Assembly: GCF_000775995.1 (NCBI RefSeq)
Contig: NZ_CP009227.1
Coordinates: 2,028,296 to 2,092,295, forward strand
Length of the DNA: 64,000 nucleotides
Reading direction: 5' to 3'
DNA from: Treponema sp. OMZ 838
GTDB lineage: Bacteria; Spirochaetota; Spirochaetia; Treponematales; Treponemataceae
Below are positions 7,592 through 16,192 of the stretch, piece by piece. Position numbers and translations under genes: made by a program. How positions within the stretch are numbered: the first letter of the stretch is position 1; the number at the start of each line of letters is the position of its first letter. The notes under the pieces are model-generated. The model had not been told where the DNA came from. It did no database searches and saw only the letters and a program-made list of their open reading frames with translations.

Positions 7592-8422
7592 CTACCTACA
7601 ATCTTTTTTATGCAGATAGACAAATAGAACAATTATAAACGACACGGATTGGGCAATTGCAATTCTTAAAAATATCAATTCATCACACCCCGTAGAAGAA
7701 ACAATATGAAAAATATTAATGATTGTATTATTTACAAAGTGATCACCCATTGCCATATAAATAGAGCCGGTCAATTTTGTTAATAAAGCAAATTTAAATC
7801 CGATAAATCCGGAAGCAGTAACCAACAGAATAATATTTACATACATACCTTCAATACTGCTGCTGCCGTCAAAATAGTTTCTTACAGGTCCGATAAAATG
7901 CCATAATCCAAACAAAACAGAAGTAATAAGCACAGATACAAAAAATGTATGATTTTTCTCAAGCATTTTTGTAAACAGGCCTCTGAATATCCCTTCTTCC
8001 ATAATCACATTAATGATATTCCCGATAATACAAATTACAAAAAAGAGTAGTGAAGTTTGATTTCCTATATTTTTATCTACAGAATAAGAACTGACATATA
8101 ATTGTAATGATTGAAAATTTTTATTTGAAACAGCTATAACAATCTCTATACTATAAGCTAATACATATATACAAATTCCAAACAGCAATCCCATCAATGT
8201 ATATTTTACAGCTCTATTTTTATTAAATCCGATATCTTGCACTTTAAAGTTATATAATTTAGCTGCTATGAATAAAACAACTATCCCTAAAAGTTTGTGT
8301 AAAAATGCCTCTCCCCAAAATGTTTGATCCGTACGAATAATAAAATACTCTATAAATCGGAATATAAAGCACAATATATAAATCACGAGTACGGCAAACA
8401 AGGGTTTATAGATTTTTGTCAT
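7592..8422 (-). CDS. CPBP family intramembrane metalloprotease
   Basis: A 276-residue membrane protein with about eight hydrophobic segments and the CPBP motifs EEGIFRG (Glu142, Glu143, Arg147), FGLWHF (His175) and MGDHFVNN (His228). Family members are membrane-embedded proteases, some linked to bacteriocin immunity or peptide maturation. Its ATG overlaps the TGA of a short upstream frame (8419-8517), which suggests translational coupling. The alpha/beta hydrolase follows after 31 bases. It is more A/T-rich than the flanking AlaX gene, as is the other CPBP gene at 3480-4331, which fits acquisition of this region by transfer. Confidence 0.87.
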   Translation of the reverse strand: MTKIYKPLFAVLVIYILCFIFRFIEYFIIRTDQTFWGEAFLHKLLGIVVLFIAAKLYNFKVQDIGFNKNRAVKYTLMGLLFGICIYVLAYSIEIVIAVSNKNFQSLQLYVSSYSVDKNIGNQTSLLFFVICIIGNIINVIMEEGIFRGLFTKMLEKNHTFFVSVLITSVLFGLWHFIGPVRNYFDGSSSIEGMYVNIILLVTASGFIGFKFALLTKLTGSIYMAMGDHFVNNTIINIFHIVSSTGCDELIFLRIAIAQSVSFIIVLFVYLHKKDCR

Positions 8423-8517
8423 CTCTTATTTTCTCCCATGATTTCTTCATCTTCATTCTTATCGGCAATGACAGTTAATCTGCCTTTCCATGATGATAGT
8501 GTTAATCTCTTTTTCAG
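8419..8517 (-). other. possible 32-residue coupled peptide upstream of the CPBP gene
   Basis: Between AlaX and the CPBP gene is a strong ribosome-binding sequence GGGGAGGAG (8522-8530). Six bases after its GGAGG begins a frame at CTG 8515-8517. It encodes KKRLTLSSWKGRLTVIADKN and then an acidic tail, and stops at TGA 8419-8421 inside the CPBP start codon. The start codon would be non-standard (CTG), so this may instead be the remains of a longer gene. If translated, it could be a leader for coupling or a small precursor peptide for the neighbouring protease. No family is recognised. Confidence 0.3.
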
Positions 8518-8560
8518 AGTGCTCCTCCCCTATGGCTGATTCATCTAGTTATACAGGATA

Positions 8561-9781
8561 CTATCCTCGTGCCCTGCTCAACAAGTCGGTAAGTGTTTCC
8601 TTAATAAGATCTTTCCCCGCAAAATAGGTTCCTTGAATGGCCGAACTGCTTCCACCGCCGCGGCCGTTGAGCTGTTGGTTTAATGTTTTTATGTGCAGTT
8701 TTAAATCGATTGCATTACTCACGATGACGTAATTGTATGCTGTCGGTTGCACTTCTTCCGAGTCAACTGAAACCGCTGATAATGCTGCACAGGTGTGCAT
8801 TTTTCCTGTTGCTAAAAGCAGATTGCAGAACGAGCGTAGATATTCGATACTGAGATTATCTTCAAAATAAAGAGGTGCACCCTCAGTATCTGCCGCCGAC
8901 TCCGCTTTCTGTTTTAGATATTTTTCAGTCATCTCGTGCAGCTGCTGCTGGAGCTTTGCTTTTTCGGCATTTAATTTTTCCACCGCATCCTGCACTTCGG
9001 ATGGCTTTGCCGATAAGCAGCGGGAGATAGCCCGTACTTGTGCCATCTCTTGTTCGTATGCAAGAACTGCCTTTCTGCCGCAGAGCACTTCCAAACGGAC
9101 GCCCTTTTTTCGGTTCGTAAAGTTGAGAATCTTAATCAAACCGATCTCGCCGGTTGCAGTAACATGTGTGCCGCAGCAGGCGCAGGCATCAAGTCCCGGA
9201 ATGGTGATAATGCGTACGGTACCCGACAGTTCTTTCTTGCTGCGGTATTGCATTGTCTTACGTTCTTCATCGTTTGGAAAGCTTTCTTGTATTGGAAGAT
9301 TTGCACGGACAATTTCATTGGCACGCTGTTCTGCATCGAGTACCTGCTCGTCAGTCAACGGACCGCTAAAGTCGATGGTGATAAAACTTTCTCCCATGTG
9401 GAAACCGACATTTTCGTACCCGTAGGTTTGTGCGAGGATGCCGGTAAGGATATGCTCGCCCGAATGTCCTTGCATATTGTCGCAACGGTTTACCCAGTCC
9501 AATACGCCGTGAATCTTTGTTCCGGCATCAAGTTCTCCATCGGCAATATGAACGATACGTTCACCTGCAAATTGCGTATCAGATATTCGGATAGTACGCT
9601 CAGGCTGTCCTTCCGCAACAAGGCTGCCCCTGTCGCCGGGCTGTCCGCCCCCTTCGGGATAAAATGCCGTATCCGACAGTTCTATCTCATACCCTCTCTC
9701 GGTTTTTGAACAAGCGGTTACCGTTGCATCGAATTCTCTGATATACGGTTTCTGGTAGTACAGTGCGTTAAAGTTTTCCAT
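8561..9781 (-). CDS. alanyl-tRNA editing protein (AlaX, long form)
   Basis: A 406-residue stand-alone editing protein that would hydrolyse mischarged Ser- or Gly-tRNA(Ala). The N-terminal beta-barrel has TAFYPEGGGQPGDRG near residues 38-52. The zinc-binding editing site is HSGEH (His106, His110) plus CxxxH (Cys202, His206) in ACCGTH. A coiled region near 250-290 leads to a DHHA1-like C-terminal domain ending with GRGGGSSSAIQG, as in AlaRS. Length and domain order fit the AlaX-L class. It lies leftward, upstream of the accessory region. Confidence 0.92.
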   Translation of the reverse strand: MENFNALYYQKPYIREFDATVTACSKTERGYEIELSDTAFYPEGGGQPGDRGSLVAEGQPERTIRISDTQFAGERIVHIADGELDAGTKIHGVLDWVNRCDNMQGHSGEHILTGILAQTYGYENVGFHMGESFITIDFSGPLTDEQVLDAEQRANEIVRANLPIQESFPNDEERKTMQYRSKKELSGTVRIITIPGLDACACCGTHVTATGEIGLIKILNFTNRKKGVRLEVLCGRKAVLAYEQEMAQVRAISRCLSAKPSEVQDAVEKLNAEKAKLQQQLHEMTEKYLKQKAESAADTEGAPLYFEDNLSIEYLRSFCNLLLATGKMHTCAALSAVSVDSEEVQPTAYNYVIVSNAIDLKLHIKTLNQQLNGRGGGSSSAIQGTYFAGKDLIKETLTDLLSRARG

Positions 9782-9901
9782 AAATGTTCCTTGTGTCGAA
9801 TAAGTTGATTATACTCCGATACGGCAATAAATCCAATCATCTTTTATCTGTCGAATATAAGGTAAACGCTTAAAACTATCTGATGCGGTCACCTTCCGTT
9901 T

Positions 9902-10089
9902 GCACAAAATTTTGCATAAAATTTTGTGCTATTTTTTTTAAGAAGGATAAACGCATCAGGTAGAGTAGATAAAAAGCGCAGAAGCAATGGGGTTGTGAGA
10001 CCATTTGAACCGCGAAGAGGTTCAACTCTGGTTGAACAACCCCATTGCTTCTGCGGGGTTACTAAAAAACGGCATGATGCGTTTATCCT
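9902..10089. repeat. inverted-repeat element A, copy 1
   Basis: A composite palindromic element between AlaX and a chemoreceptor gene. It has an A/T-rich hairpin (9902-9929), then an outer stem of 15 bp (9944-9958 with 10075-10089) and an inner perfect 18-bp stem (9978-9995 with 10037-10054). The inner stem encloses the core TGAGACCATTTGAACCGCGA plus AGAGGTTCAACTCTGGTTGA. Copy 2 at 29918-30101 shares this core base for base while its stems differ in sequence yet still pair. Both strands have short frames here, but they are explained by the repeat. Confidence 0.85.
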
Positions 10090-10216
10090 GATATCGAATA
10101 TGTATTGTCATCCCTGCTAAACTCAGATATAGTGAACATATTATTGTAGACGAAGTAGCCTCTAAAGCGAGCAAAGTTGTTAGAGAGGTACTCGGTATGC
10201 GGAGGTATTTCTCTTT

Positions 10217-12316
10217 ATGCGGGAAAAGAAAAGTTTTTCTATTCGTAAGAAGCTGCTTATCATTTTCGGAACGTTGATTACGGTAGCCGGTGTTATACAA
10301 GGTTCGTTGGCGCGGTATACTGCGCAACAAGCCCTTACTGCGCGGGTCAATGCGCATCTTATCGACAAAGTAAACGATATAGCCTTGTTTATTACGAGCG
10401 ATATTAAAGGGGACTTCAGTTTCTTAAGCGGTTTTATGCGTAATCCGGCAATAAAGGATCCTTCAGTGTCTTTTACGGAAAAAACGCGAATTGTACGTGA
10501 CGATATCGGATATGCCGACACTCTCAGTTTTTTTAATATATGCGATACCAAGGGAAACAGCTATTATGCCGACGGTACGGTTGGCTTTGTCGGGGACACG
10601 GATTGGTATAAGAGCGCGGTGAGCGGAGTTCCTTTTATCAGCGAGCCTCATATTTCAACACTTACTAAAAAACTGGAAGTTATTTTGGCTGTTCCGATGT
10701 TAGATAGCGAGGATAATGTTATCGCTGTTTTGGGTGCAGGACTGGGAGGAACTGTTATTTGTGATACCATATCGGAAATCAAAATCGGTAAAACGGGAAA
10801 TTGCCATATTTTAGGAATGGACGGAACAACTATTGCCCATAAGGATACATCAATTGTTGAAGCGCAACAAAATACAATGGAACTGGCAAAGACTGACCGC
10901 TCCTTCGCATCCATCGCAGAGTTTCAGCGGCAAGCGGTTTCGGATTCTTCCGACGGTATCGGTTATTATACTTACAACGGTAAAAAGCATATTGCAGCTT
11001 ATACGAAAATGCCGGATACGGAATGGACAATTATTATTGCTGCTCCGGCGGAAGAGTTTCTTGGCGCAATTACGGATTTTCGTAAAATGATCATTATCAT
11101 CGGTATTATTATTCTTGTGGTAACATTGACAATTATATTTTTTATTGCGGCAAAGATGGTCGCTCCCGTTCAGACAGCGGTTAATGCACTGAAAGATATT
11201 TCGCAAGGGGAGGGTGATTTGACCGTGCAGCTTCCTCTTATCGGTAATGATGAGGTAACGCGGCTATCGGAATATTTTAATGAGACGATTAAAAAGATTC
11301 GTTCTTCCATACAATCCATCGATAGCAATGCCGGAATAATGCGATCGATTGGTGATGAACTGGCTCAGAATATGACCGAGACAGCTCAAGCTGTCCATAA
11401 GATAAATGAAAATATCGACGGTGTAAAACAGCAAGCATTGACGCAGACTGCAAGTGTCGGAGAAACGGCTGCAACGGTTGAAGAAATTATCAAAACGATA
11501 CGTCAATTAAATACCCGCATAGAAAGCCAGTCGGCAAGTGTGTCCGTTTCTTCTTCCGCTATAGAAGAGATGGTTGCCAATATCGCATCGATTACCGATA
11601 CGCTTGAAAAGACGGACGGGGTTATTAAAACACTCGCAGAAGCGACTGCGGACGGACGAGAGATTATCGTGAATACCGGCAGCGTTACTCAGAAAATTGC
11701 GGAGGAGTCTGGCAGCTTGATGGAAGCTTCAAGTGTCATTCAACACATCGCATCTCAAACGAACTTACTTGCAATGAATGCCGCTATCGAAGCAGCTCAT
11801 GCCGGTGAGGCTGGAAAGGGGTTTGCGGTTGTTGCGGACGAAATCCGCAAACTTGCAGAAGATTCCGCTGCGCAGGGTAAGACGATTACCGCTACGCTTA
11901 AAACTTTGAGTGCGGAAATCGAAGGGCTTTCTACTTCTTCAAAAGTTGCCGGTGAAAAATTTGCTACTATTTTTACGCTTTCCGATCAGGTAAAAAATAT
12001 GAGTACCCGTTTAACCGAGTCGATGAGAGAGCAGGAAAACGGAAGCCGCGAAGTATTGGAGGCTATTAAGAATATTAGTGAGGTAACCGTTGAAATAGAA
12101 GACGGTTCAGGCGATATGCTCAAAGGCGGAGAAGGGGTTGCACACGAAATGAAAAAACTCGACGGGCTGACCAACACAATCGCTGCGAGTATGAAAGAAA
12201 TGGCGGCTGCAGCAGTGCAAATCAATAATGCAATTCAAGGTGTAAAAGAAATCACCAATAAAAACAAACGAAGTATTGAAAATTTAGCACAGGAAGTGTC
12301 TAAGTTTAAAATATAG
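10217..12316 (+). CDS. methyl-accepting chemotaxis protein (dCache-type)
   Basis: A 699-residue transmembrane chemoreceptor. TM1 lies near residues 14-30, a periplasmic dCache-like sensor fills about 35-285 (with the FISEP and LEVILAVPM segments common in this class), and TM2 is near 293-316 in a run of Ile/Leu/Val. A HAMP linker follows and the MCP signalling domain occupies about 380-690. The hairpin tip contains [20 protein letters not shown]. There is no C-terminal CheR/CheB-docking pentapeptide. GGAGG lies 11 bases before the ATG. The signalling tip is identical in protein sequence to the second receptor at 32217-34319 but differs in codons, so the pair are old paralogues. Confidence 0.93.
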   Translation: MREKKSFSIRKKLLIIFGTLITVAGVIQGSLARYTAQQALTARVNAHLIDKVNDIALFITSDIKGDFSFLSGFMRNPAIKDPSVSFTEKTRIVRDDIGYADTLSFFNICDTKGNSYYADGTVGFVGDTDWYKSAVSGVPFISEPHISTLTKKLEVILAVPMLDSEDNVIAVLGAGLGGTVICDTISEIKIGKTGNCHILGMDGTTIAHKDTSIVEAQQNTMELAKTDRSFASIAEFQRQAVSDSSDGIGYYTYNGKKHIAAYTKMPDTEWTIIIAAPAEEFLGAITDFRKMIIIIGIIILVVTLTIIFFIAAKMVAPVQTAVNALKDISQGEGDLTVQLPLIGNDEVTRLSEYFNETIKKIRSSIQSIDSNAGIMRSIGDELAQNMTETAQAVHKINENIDGVKQQALTQTASVGETAATVEEIIKTIRQLNTRIESQSASVSVSSSAIEEMVANIASITDTLEKTDGVIKTLAEATADGREIIVNTGSVTQKIAEESGSLMEASSVIQHIASQTNLLAMNAAIEAAHAGEAGKGFAVVADEIRKLAEDSAAQGKTITATLKTLSAEIEGLSTSSKVAGEKFATIFTLSDQVKNMSTRLTESMREQENGSREVLEAIKNISEVTVEIEDGSGDMLKGGEGVAHEMKKLDGLTNTIAASMKEMAAAAVQINNAIQGVKEITNKNKRSIENLAQEVSKFKI

Positions 12317-12377
12317 AAGAGAAACTTTAGAGCATTTGAAAAAACTCGGGTAGCTTTTAAAGATTCTATGCATATTT

Positions 12378-12414
12378 CCTCTTGAGTAATTATGCAGCAT
12401 AATTACTCAAGAGA
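12378..12414. terminator. long palindrome between convergent genes
   Basis: A near-perfect palindrome with 18-base arms around a single central A lies between the converging chemoreceptor and DUF438 genes. There is no long T-run after it on the + strand. It is a plausible bidirectional terminator. Confidence 0.55.
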
Positions 12415-12427
12415 TATTTTGCGTGCT

Positions 12428-14068
12428 CTATTTTCCAAGCCGCTTTTTTATTTCCGCAATTAAAGTATTCAGTTCAACGCCGGTGCGTTCACTCGCAATT
12501 TTAATCGTCGCCTTCGGCAGCATGATCCGTGCGAGCGGCGTTTTCAGCATTTTAAACTTGGGGCTGATTTCTTCCATTTGATCTTTTAACGCGGGATAAT
12601 CTTCAAAGATATCTTTTAAAAGCGTATCGGCGGTAATACCCGCTGCGGAAAGTTTTTTATCCCGCTGCGGAGATTCGGAAGTCTGCGCATGTGGCGTACC
12701 GACTGTACTTTTCGCATCGACGGTATTGCCGTTATGAGATTCATTTGAGTTTTCTTGGATAACGGTTTGGCCATTTATTTCGCCGCCTTTTTTCCACGTC
12801 AGCAGCGTTTGCGAATCGGTTAGGCTGCGGATATGCGTGCAGTCCTGCATCATTTCGAGGATGCCGCGGAATTTACCGTGTTCGTCACGGACTGCCGTAT
12901 ACAGAATGTAGATAAAGATGCCGGGTTTATTGATCCAAAATTCTGCAGAGTCCTGTTCGCCCGAGCGGAACTTTTCGATAATCTCTTCGACAATATGCAC
13001 ACTTGCCCGCGGGTGACAGTTCTTAACATTCCGCCCGATGACGTTTTTGCTGCGCGGAAACACACGATGCTCCGTATCGGAATAAAAGCAAACGATTTCG
13101 TTTTCGTCTACATACGAAAGATCGACGGGTAGGTGCCGGTAAATCAAATTAATCTGTTCGAGTGTCAACTTACCGGTTGTTACATCAAAAACGGAACTGT
13201 TTCCGCCGCCGACATTTAAACCGTGCTTGCGTAATACTGCCGCTAAATCATCCGTTAAAGAAGAAACAGTGCCGGTAGCGCCCTGCGTTTGCGTATCGTG
13301 TGCCGTTTGTGCGGAATTGTTTTTAGCTGTTAAACTATGTGCTCCGCTGTCGTTTATCCACGCAAAGCCGATTTCTTTGTCTCCCGATTTCATCTCTTCA
13401 AATTCTTTTTCATTGATCATCGCAAGCGAAGTAGGATACAAAATTGCTTCTTCTTTTTGCAGTAAGTCGCGTACATCGGCAACAATCGAAGATTGCACCG
13501 CAATAAATTGATCGTCGGCATCGTCGTCAAGTAATTTTCGCGCATCCCGTATTTCATCACGGATAAAATTATCCAGCGTCCACATAGTTGTCGTAGGCCG
13601 GTCAAAGCCTTTTTTTTCCAAAATGGAATAGAGCTGATTTTGTTTGCGTGACAGGTGTATTCTGAACTGATCCAGCCGGTCATATATACCGAGCCACTGA
13701 TTTTTGATAAGCGGGTATTGCACAAGGTCTTCGATTTCCAATAGGATTTTTTTGAGCGCATCGTTTTCGCGGTAATAGCACATGATAGGATGATCGTCGG
13801 GTAAGTCGGGACGGCTCGTATCCATAATGTCCTCAAAAAGCTCAAGCATTTTCTGAATGTCTTCTTTTTGACATTCATTTTCATCAAACTCTTTAAGTTC
13901 CTGTTCTGCGAGGGCGATCTCGTACGGTTTTAAGGAACCGACTTTTTCTTTTAATATCCGTTTGGCATCCGCTAAACTGATTTTGCCTGCATTATAGTCA
14001 TTCTTCAGCTGAAGAACCGTTTTTATCTTTGCATCATTTACTGAATCTAAATGGCGTTTCATTTCCAT
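12428..14068 (-). CDS. DUF438 / hemerythrin-like / PAS / DUF1858 protein
   Basis: A 546-residue soluble protein in four parts. A DUF438 N-terminal domain (about residues 10-75) is followed by a hemerythrin-like helical part with HPIMCYYREN near 92 and EEAILYPTSLAMI near 210. A PAS domain (about 290-420) reads VYDVTTGKLT-like to LPVDLSYVDENEIVCFYSD and NVIGRNVKNCHP. A DUF1858 domain (about 470-540) ends the chain. Anaerobes commonly carry this set, probably as a redox or ligand sensor; no output domain is visible. A linker of about 40 residues near 430-470 is rich in Asn, Ser and Thr. GGAGG lies 7 bases before the start at 14068. Confidence 0.85.
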   Translation of the reverse strand: MEMKRHLDSVNDAKIKTVLQLKNDYNAGKISLADAKRILKEKVGSLKPYEIALAEQELKEFDENECQKEDIQKMLELFEDIMDTSRPDLPDDHPIMCYYRENDALKKILLEIEDLVQYPLIKNQWLGIYDRLDQFRIHLSRKQNQLYSILEKKGFDRPTTTMWTLDNFIRDEIRDARKLLDDDADDQFIAVQSSIVADVRDLLQKEEAILYPTSLAMINEKEFEEMKSGDKEIGFAWINDSGAHSLTAKNNSAQTAHDTQTQGATGTVSSLTDDLAAVLRKHGLNVGGGNSSVFDVTTGKLTLEQINLIYRHLPVDLSYVDENEIVCFYSDTEHRVFPRSKNVIGRNVKNCHPRASVHIVEEIIEKFRSGEQDSAEFWINKPGIFIYILYTAVRDEHGKFRGILEMMQDCTHIRSLTDSQTLLTWKKGGEINGQTVIQENSNESHNGNTVDAKSTVGTPHAQTSESPQRDKKLSAAGITADTLLKDIFEDYPALKDQMEEISPKFKMLKTPLARIMLPKATIKIASERTGVELNTLIAEIKKRLGK

Positions 14069-14207
14069 AGGCGTCCTCCGTATAAAGGCTGTAGTTTCTT
14101 ATTCCTGGAAGCGATAAGAGATATCTGTTAACCTTTATTTACAGTAAAGATAAAGAAATATCTACCTTGCGTCAAGTCAATCTCTTTTGCAAGCCGTATG
14201 GAATAGA

Positions 14208-14213
14208 TATAAT
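14208..14213 (+). promoter_or_regulatory. TATAAT box 6 bases before recQ
   Basis: A perfect TATAAT ends 6 bases before the chosen recQ ATG at 14220, with TTGCAA 15 bases upstream as a weak -35. Transcription would start about at the ATG, and no ribosome-binding sequence precedes it. A leaderless message is possible; equally the box may be chance. Confidence 0.3.
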
Positions 14214-14219
14214 CGCCTT

Positions 14220-16187
14220 ATGGAAAAAAATGCTGAACTGCTAAACCGCGCATACGCTGTACTTAAAACGACATTCGGTTATGATGAATTTCGTCCTATG
14301 CAAAAGGAAGTGATTGCCTCCGTGTTGTCGGGGCGCGATACGCTTGCCGTTATGCCGACCGGCGGCGGAAAATCGTTGTGCTATCAAATCCCTGCGCTTT
14401 TGTTCGGCGGTATTACGCTTGTTGTTTCTCCGCTGATTTCACTCATGCAGGATCAAGTTGCTTCCCTTGTCGAAAACGGTGTGAGCGCAGTTTTCTTGAA
14501 TAGCTCGCTTGAATGGGGGGACTATCTCGATGCGGTGCAGCGTATTAAGTCGGGAAGTGTCAAACTGGTATACCTTTCGCCTGAAGCGCTTGCGGCGGAG
14601 CGCACGCAGTCTATACTGCATGATGCAAGCCTGCCGGTCAGCTGCATTACCATTGACGAAGCTCATTGCATTAGCGAGTGGGGGCACGATTTCCGACCCG
14701 ACTACTTGGAAATTTCGAATATCCGTGCGCAGTTTAGGGATGCGGTTTTTCTTGCGCTTACGGCAACTGCAACCGCACAGGTGCAAGAAGATATTACGGC
14801 AAATCTCCGTATGAAAACGCCGGACGTTTTTGTCGCCGGTTTTAACCGCGCAAATATTTTTCTTGAGGTACGTCCTAAGCGGAATGCGCTGCGCGAGGTC
14901 ATCGCCTGCCTTGAACAACACAGCGGTGAAAGCGGAATCATTTATTGTTTTTCGCGCAAGCAAGTTGATAAGCTCACCGAACAGCTCACGGATTCCGGCT
15001 ACTCGGCGCTCAATTATCACGCAGGTCTTTCCGACGAAGAGCGGAGAAATCATCAACAGCAATTTATCCGCGATAAAGTGCGGATTATGGTTGCGACGGT
15101 TGCATTCGGTATGGGAATTGATAAACCGAACGTCCGCTTTGTTATCCATTATGATTTACCCAAGTCGCTCGAAGAATATTATCAGGAGATTGGACGAGCA
15201 GGACGCGACGGACTTGCCTCTCACGCCCTACTTTTATACAGCGCAGGCGATGCACATAAAATTCGTTCGTTTTTTGAAGAGGCCGCGGACAGCACCAACT
15301 CCGAACGGCTCTTGCAGGCAATGCTCAGGTTTGCGTCCGCTCGGACATGCCGCCGTCATTTTCTGTTGTCGTATTTCGGAGAGCGGTTTGTTCCGGCGGC
15401 AGCCAACGAGAAAGCCGAAAGCCCTGATGCAAAACCGGAAGACATCGGCGGTGAAAACGAAAGCGTTGCCGGACAAATATGTCCTTTTCCATGCTGCGAT
15501 GTGTGTGCCGCGCCTCCGTCTCCGCTGACAGATGTTACAATCCCGGCTCAAAAGTTTATGAGCTGCATATACCGTACGCAATCGCGGTTCGGGCTTTCGT
15601 ATATTGTCGATGTATTGCTCGGCTCAAAGCAAAAGCGGATTATTGAAAACAGGCATGATAAAGTTTCAACATGGGGAATCGGGCGGGAGCTTTCAAAAGA
15701 GGATTGGTTTGCGCTGTCCGATGCGCTCATCTATGCGGGACTTGTCGAAAAAACCGGTGATTACAATGTGCTCATTATAACCGAGAACGGTAAACGGACG
15801 CTTGCATCCCGCGCAAAAATCGAACTCCCGATCGAGCTTGTTGGGCAGAGCGGGGTGAATCAAGCAGAATCTAAAAAGACCGGTATTGATTCTAAAAAGA
15901 ATGATGCTGCACATAAACGAGGTGAATATAAGCGAGGTGAATTTTTGCGCACGTTGAATGAAGATGACGCAGCGTTGTATGAAGCGATAAAAGACTGGCG
16001 CAGACACGCTGCCGAGGAAGAAAACGTTCCGCCTTACGTTATATTCGGAGATAGAACAATCGAAGACCTCATCCTTAAGAAGCCGCGCACGGTACGTGAA
16101 CTGCTGAACGTATTCGGTATCGGCGAAATAAAAGCGGAAAAATTCGGCTCGGCGCTTTTACGCCTTGTGGAAAATACGGGGATGTAA
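14220..16187 (+). CDS. recQ: ATP-dependent DNA helicase RecQ
   Basis: A 655-residue 3'-5' DNA helicase. YDEFRPMQKEVI near residue 21 is motif 0, MPTGGGKSLCYQ (Lys51) is Walker A, IDEAH (about 145-149) is motif II, ALTATAT is motif III and QEIGRAGRDG is motif VI. The zinc-binding region carries ARTCRRH and ICPFPCCDVC near residue 420, followed by a winged-helix RQC part. An HRDC-like domain at the end reads RTVRELLNVFGIGEIKAEKF. An insert rich in Lys and Asp lies before HRDC. The start at 14220 gives a normal RecQ N-terminus; the frame extends back to TTG 14187 without support. It is transcribed away from the DUF438 gene. Confidence 0.93.
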   Translation: MEKNAELLNRAYAVLKTTFGYDEFRPMQKEVIASVLSGRDTLAVMPTGGGKSLCYQIPALLFGGITLVVSPLISLMQDQVASLVENGVSAVFLNSSLEWGDYLDAVQRIKSGSVKLVYLSPEALAAERTQSILHDASLPVSCITIDEAHCISEWGHDFRPDYLEISNIRAQFRDAVFLALTATATAQVQEDITANLRMKTPDVFVAGFNRANIFLEVRPKRNALREVIACLEQHSGESGIIYCFSRKQVDKLTEQLTDSGYSALNYHAGLSDEERRNHQQQFIRDKVRIMVATVAFGMGIDKPNVRFVIHYDLPKSLEEYYQEIGRAGRDGLASHALLLYSAGDAHKIRSFFEEAADSTNSERLLQAMLRFASARTCRRHFLLSYFGERFVPAAANEKAESPDAKPEDIGGENESVAGQICPFPCCDVCAAPPSPLTDVTIPAQKFMSCIYRTQSRFGLSYIVDVLLGSKQKRIIENRHDKVSTWGIGRELSKEDWFALSDALIYAGLVEKTGDYNVLIITENGKRTLASRAKIELPIELVGQSGVNQAESKKTGIDSKKNDAAHKRGEYKRGEFLRTLNEDDAALYEAIKDWRRHAAEEENVPPYVIFGDRTIEDLILKKPRTVRELLNVFGIGEIKAEKFGSALLRLVENTGM

Positions 16188-16192
16188 CCGCA

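Noticed and set aside
1384-8422. Integron cassette array (many small same-strand genes, as known in Treponema denticola)
   Set aside because: No integrase or attI is in view, and the gaps are too short or lack recognisable attC core boxes; several genes overlap or are only 2-15 bases apart, which does not fit cassettes each carrying its own recombination site.
9038-9709. Long + strand frame inside AlaX
   Set aside because: Antisense shadow; the minus strand encodes AlaX with full catalytic motifs.
9926-10120. Short protein with VRPFEPRRGSTLVEQP shared with a frame at 29910-30173
   Set aside because: The matching residues come from the element A core, whose stems vary by compensated changes; the frames have no ribosome site and different ends, so they are repeat-derived, not genes.
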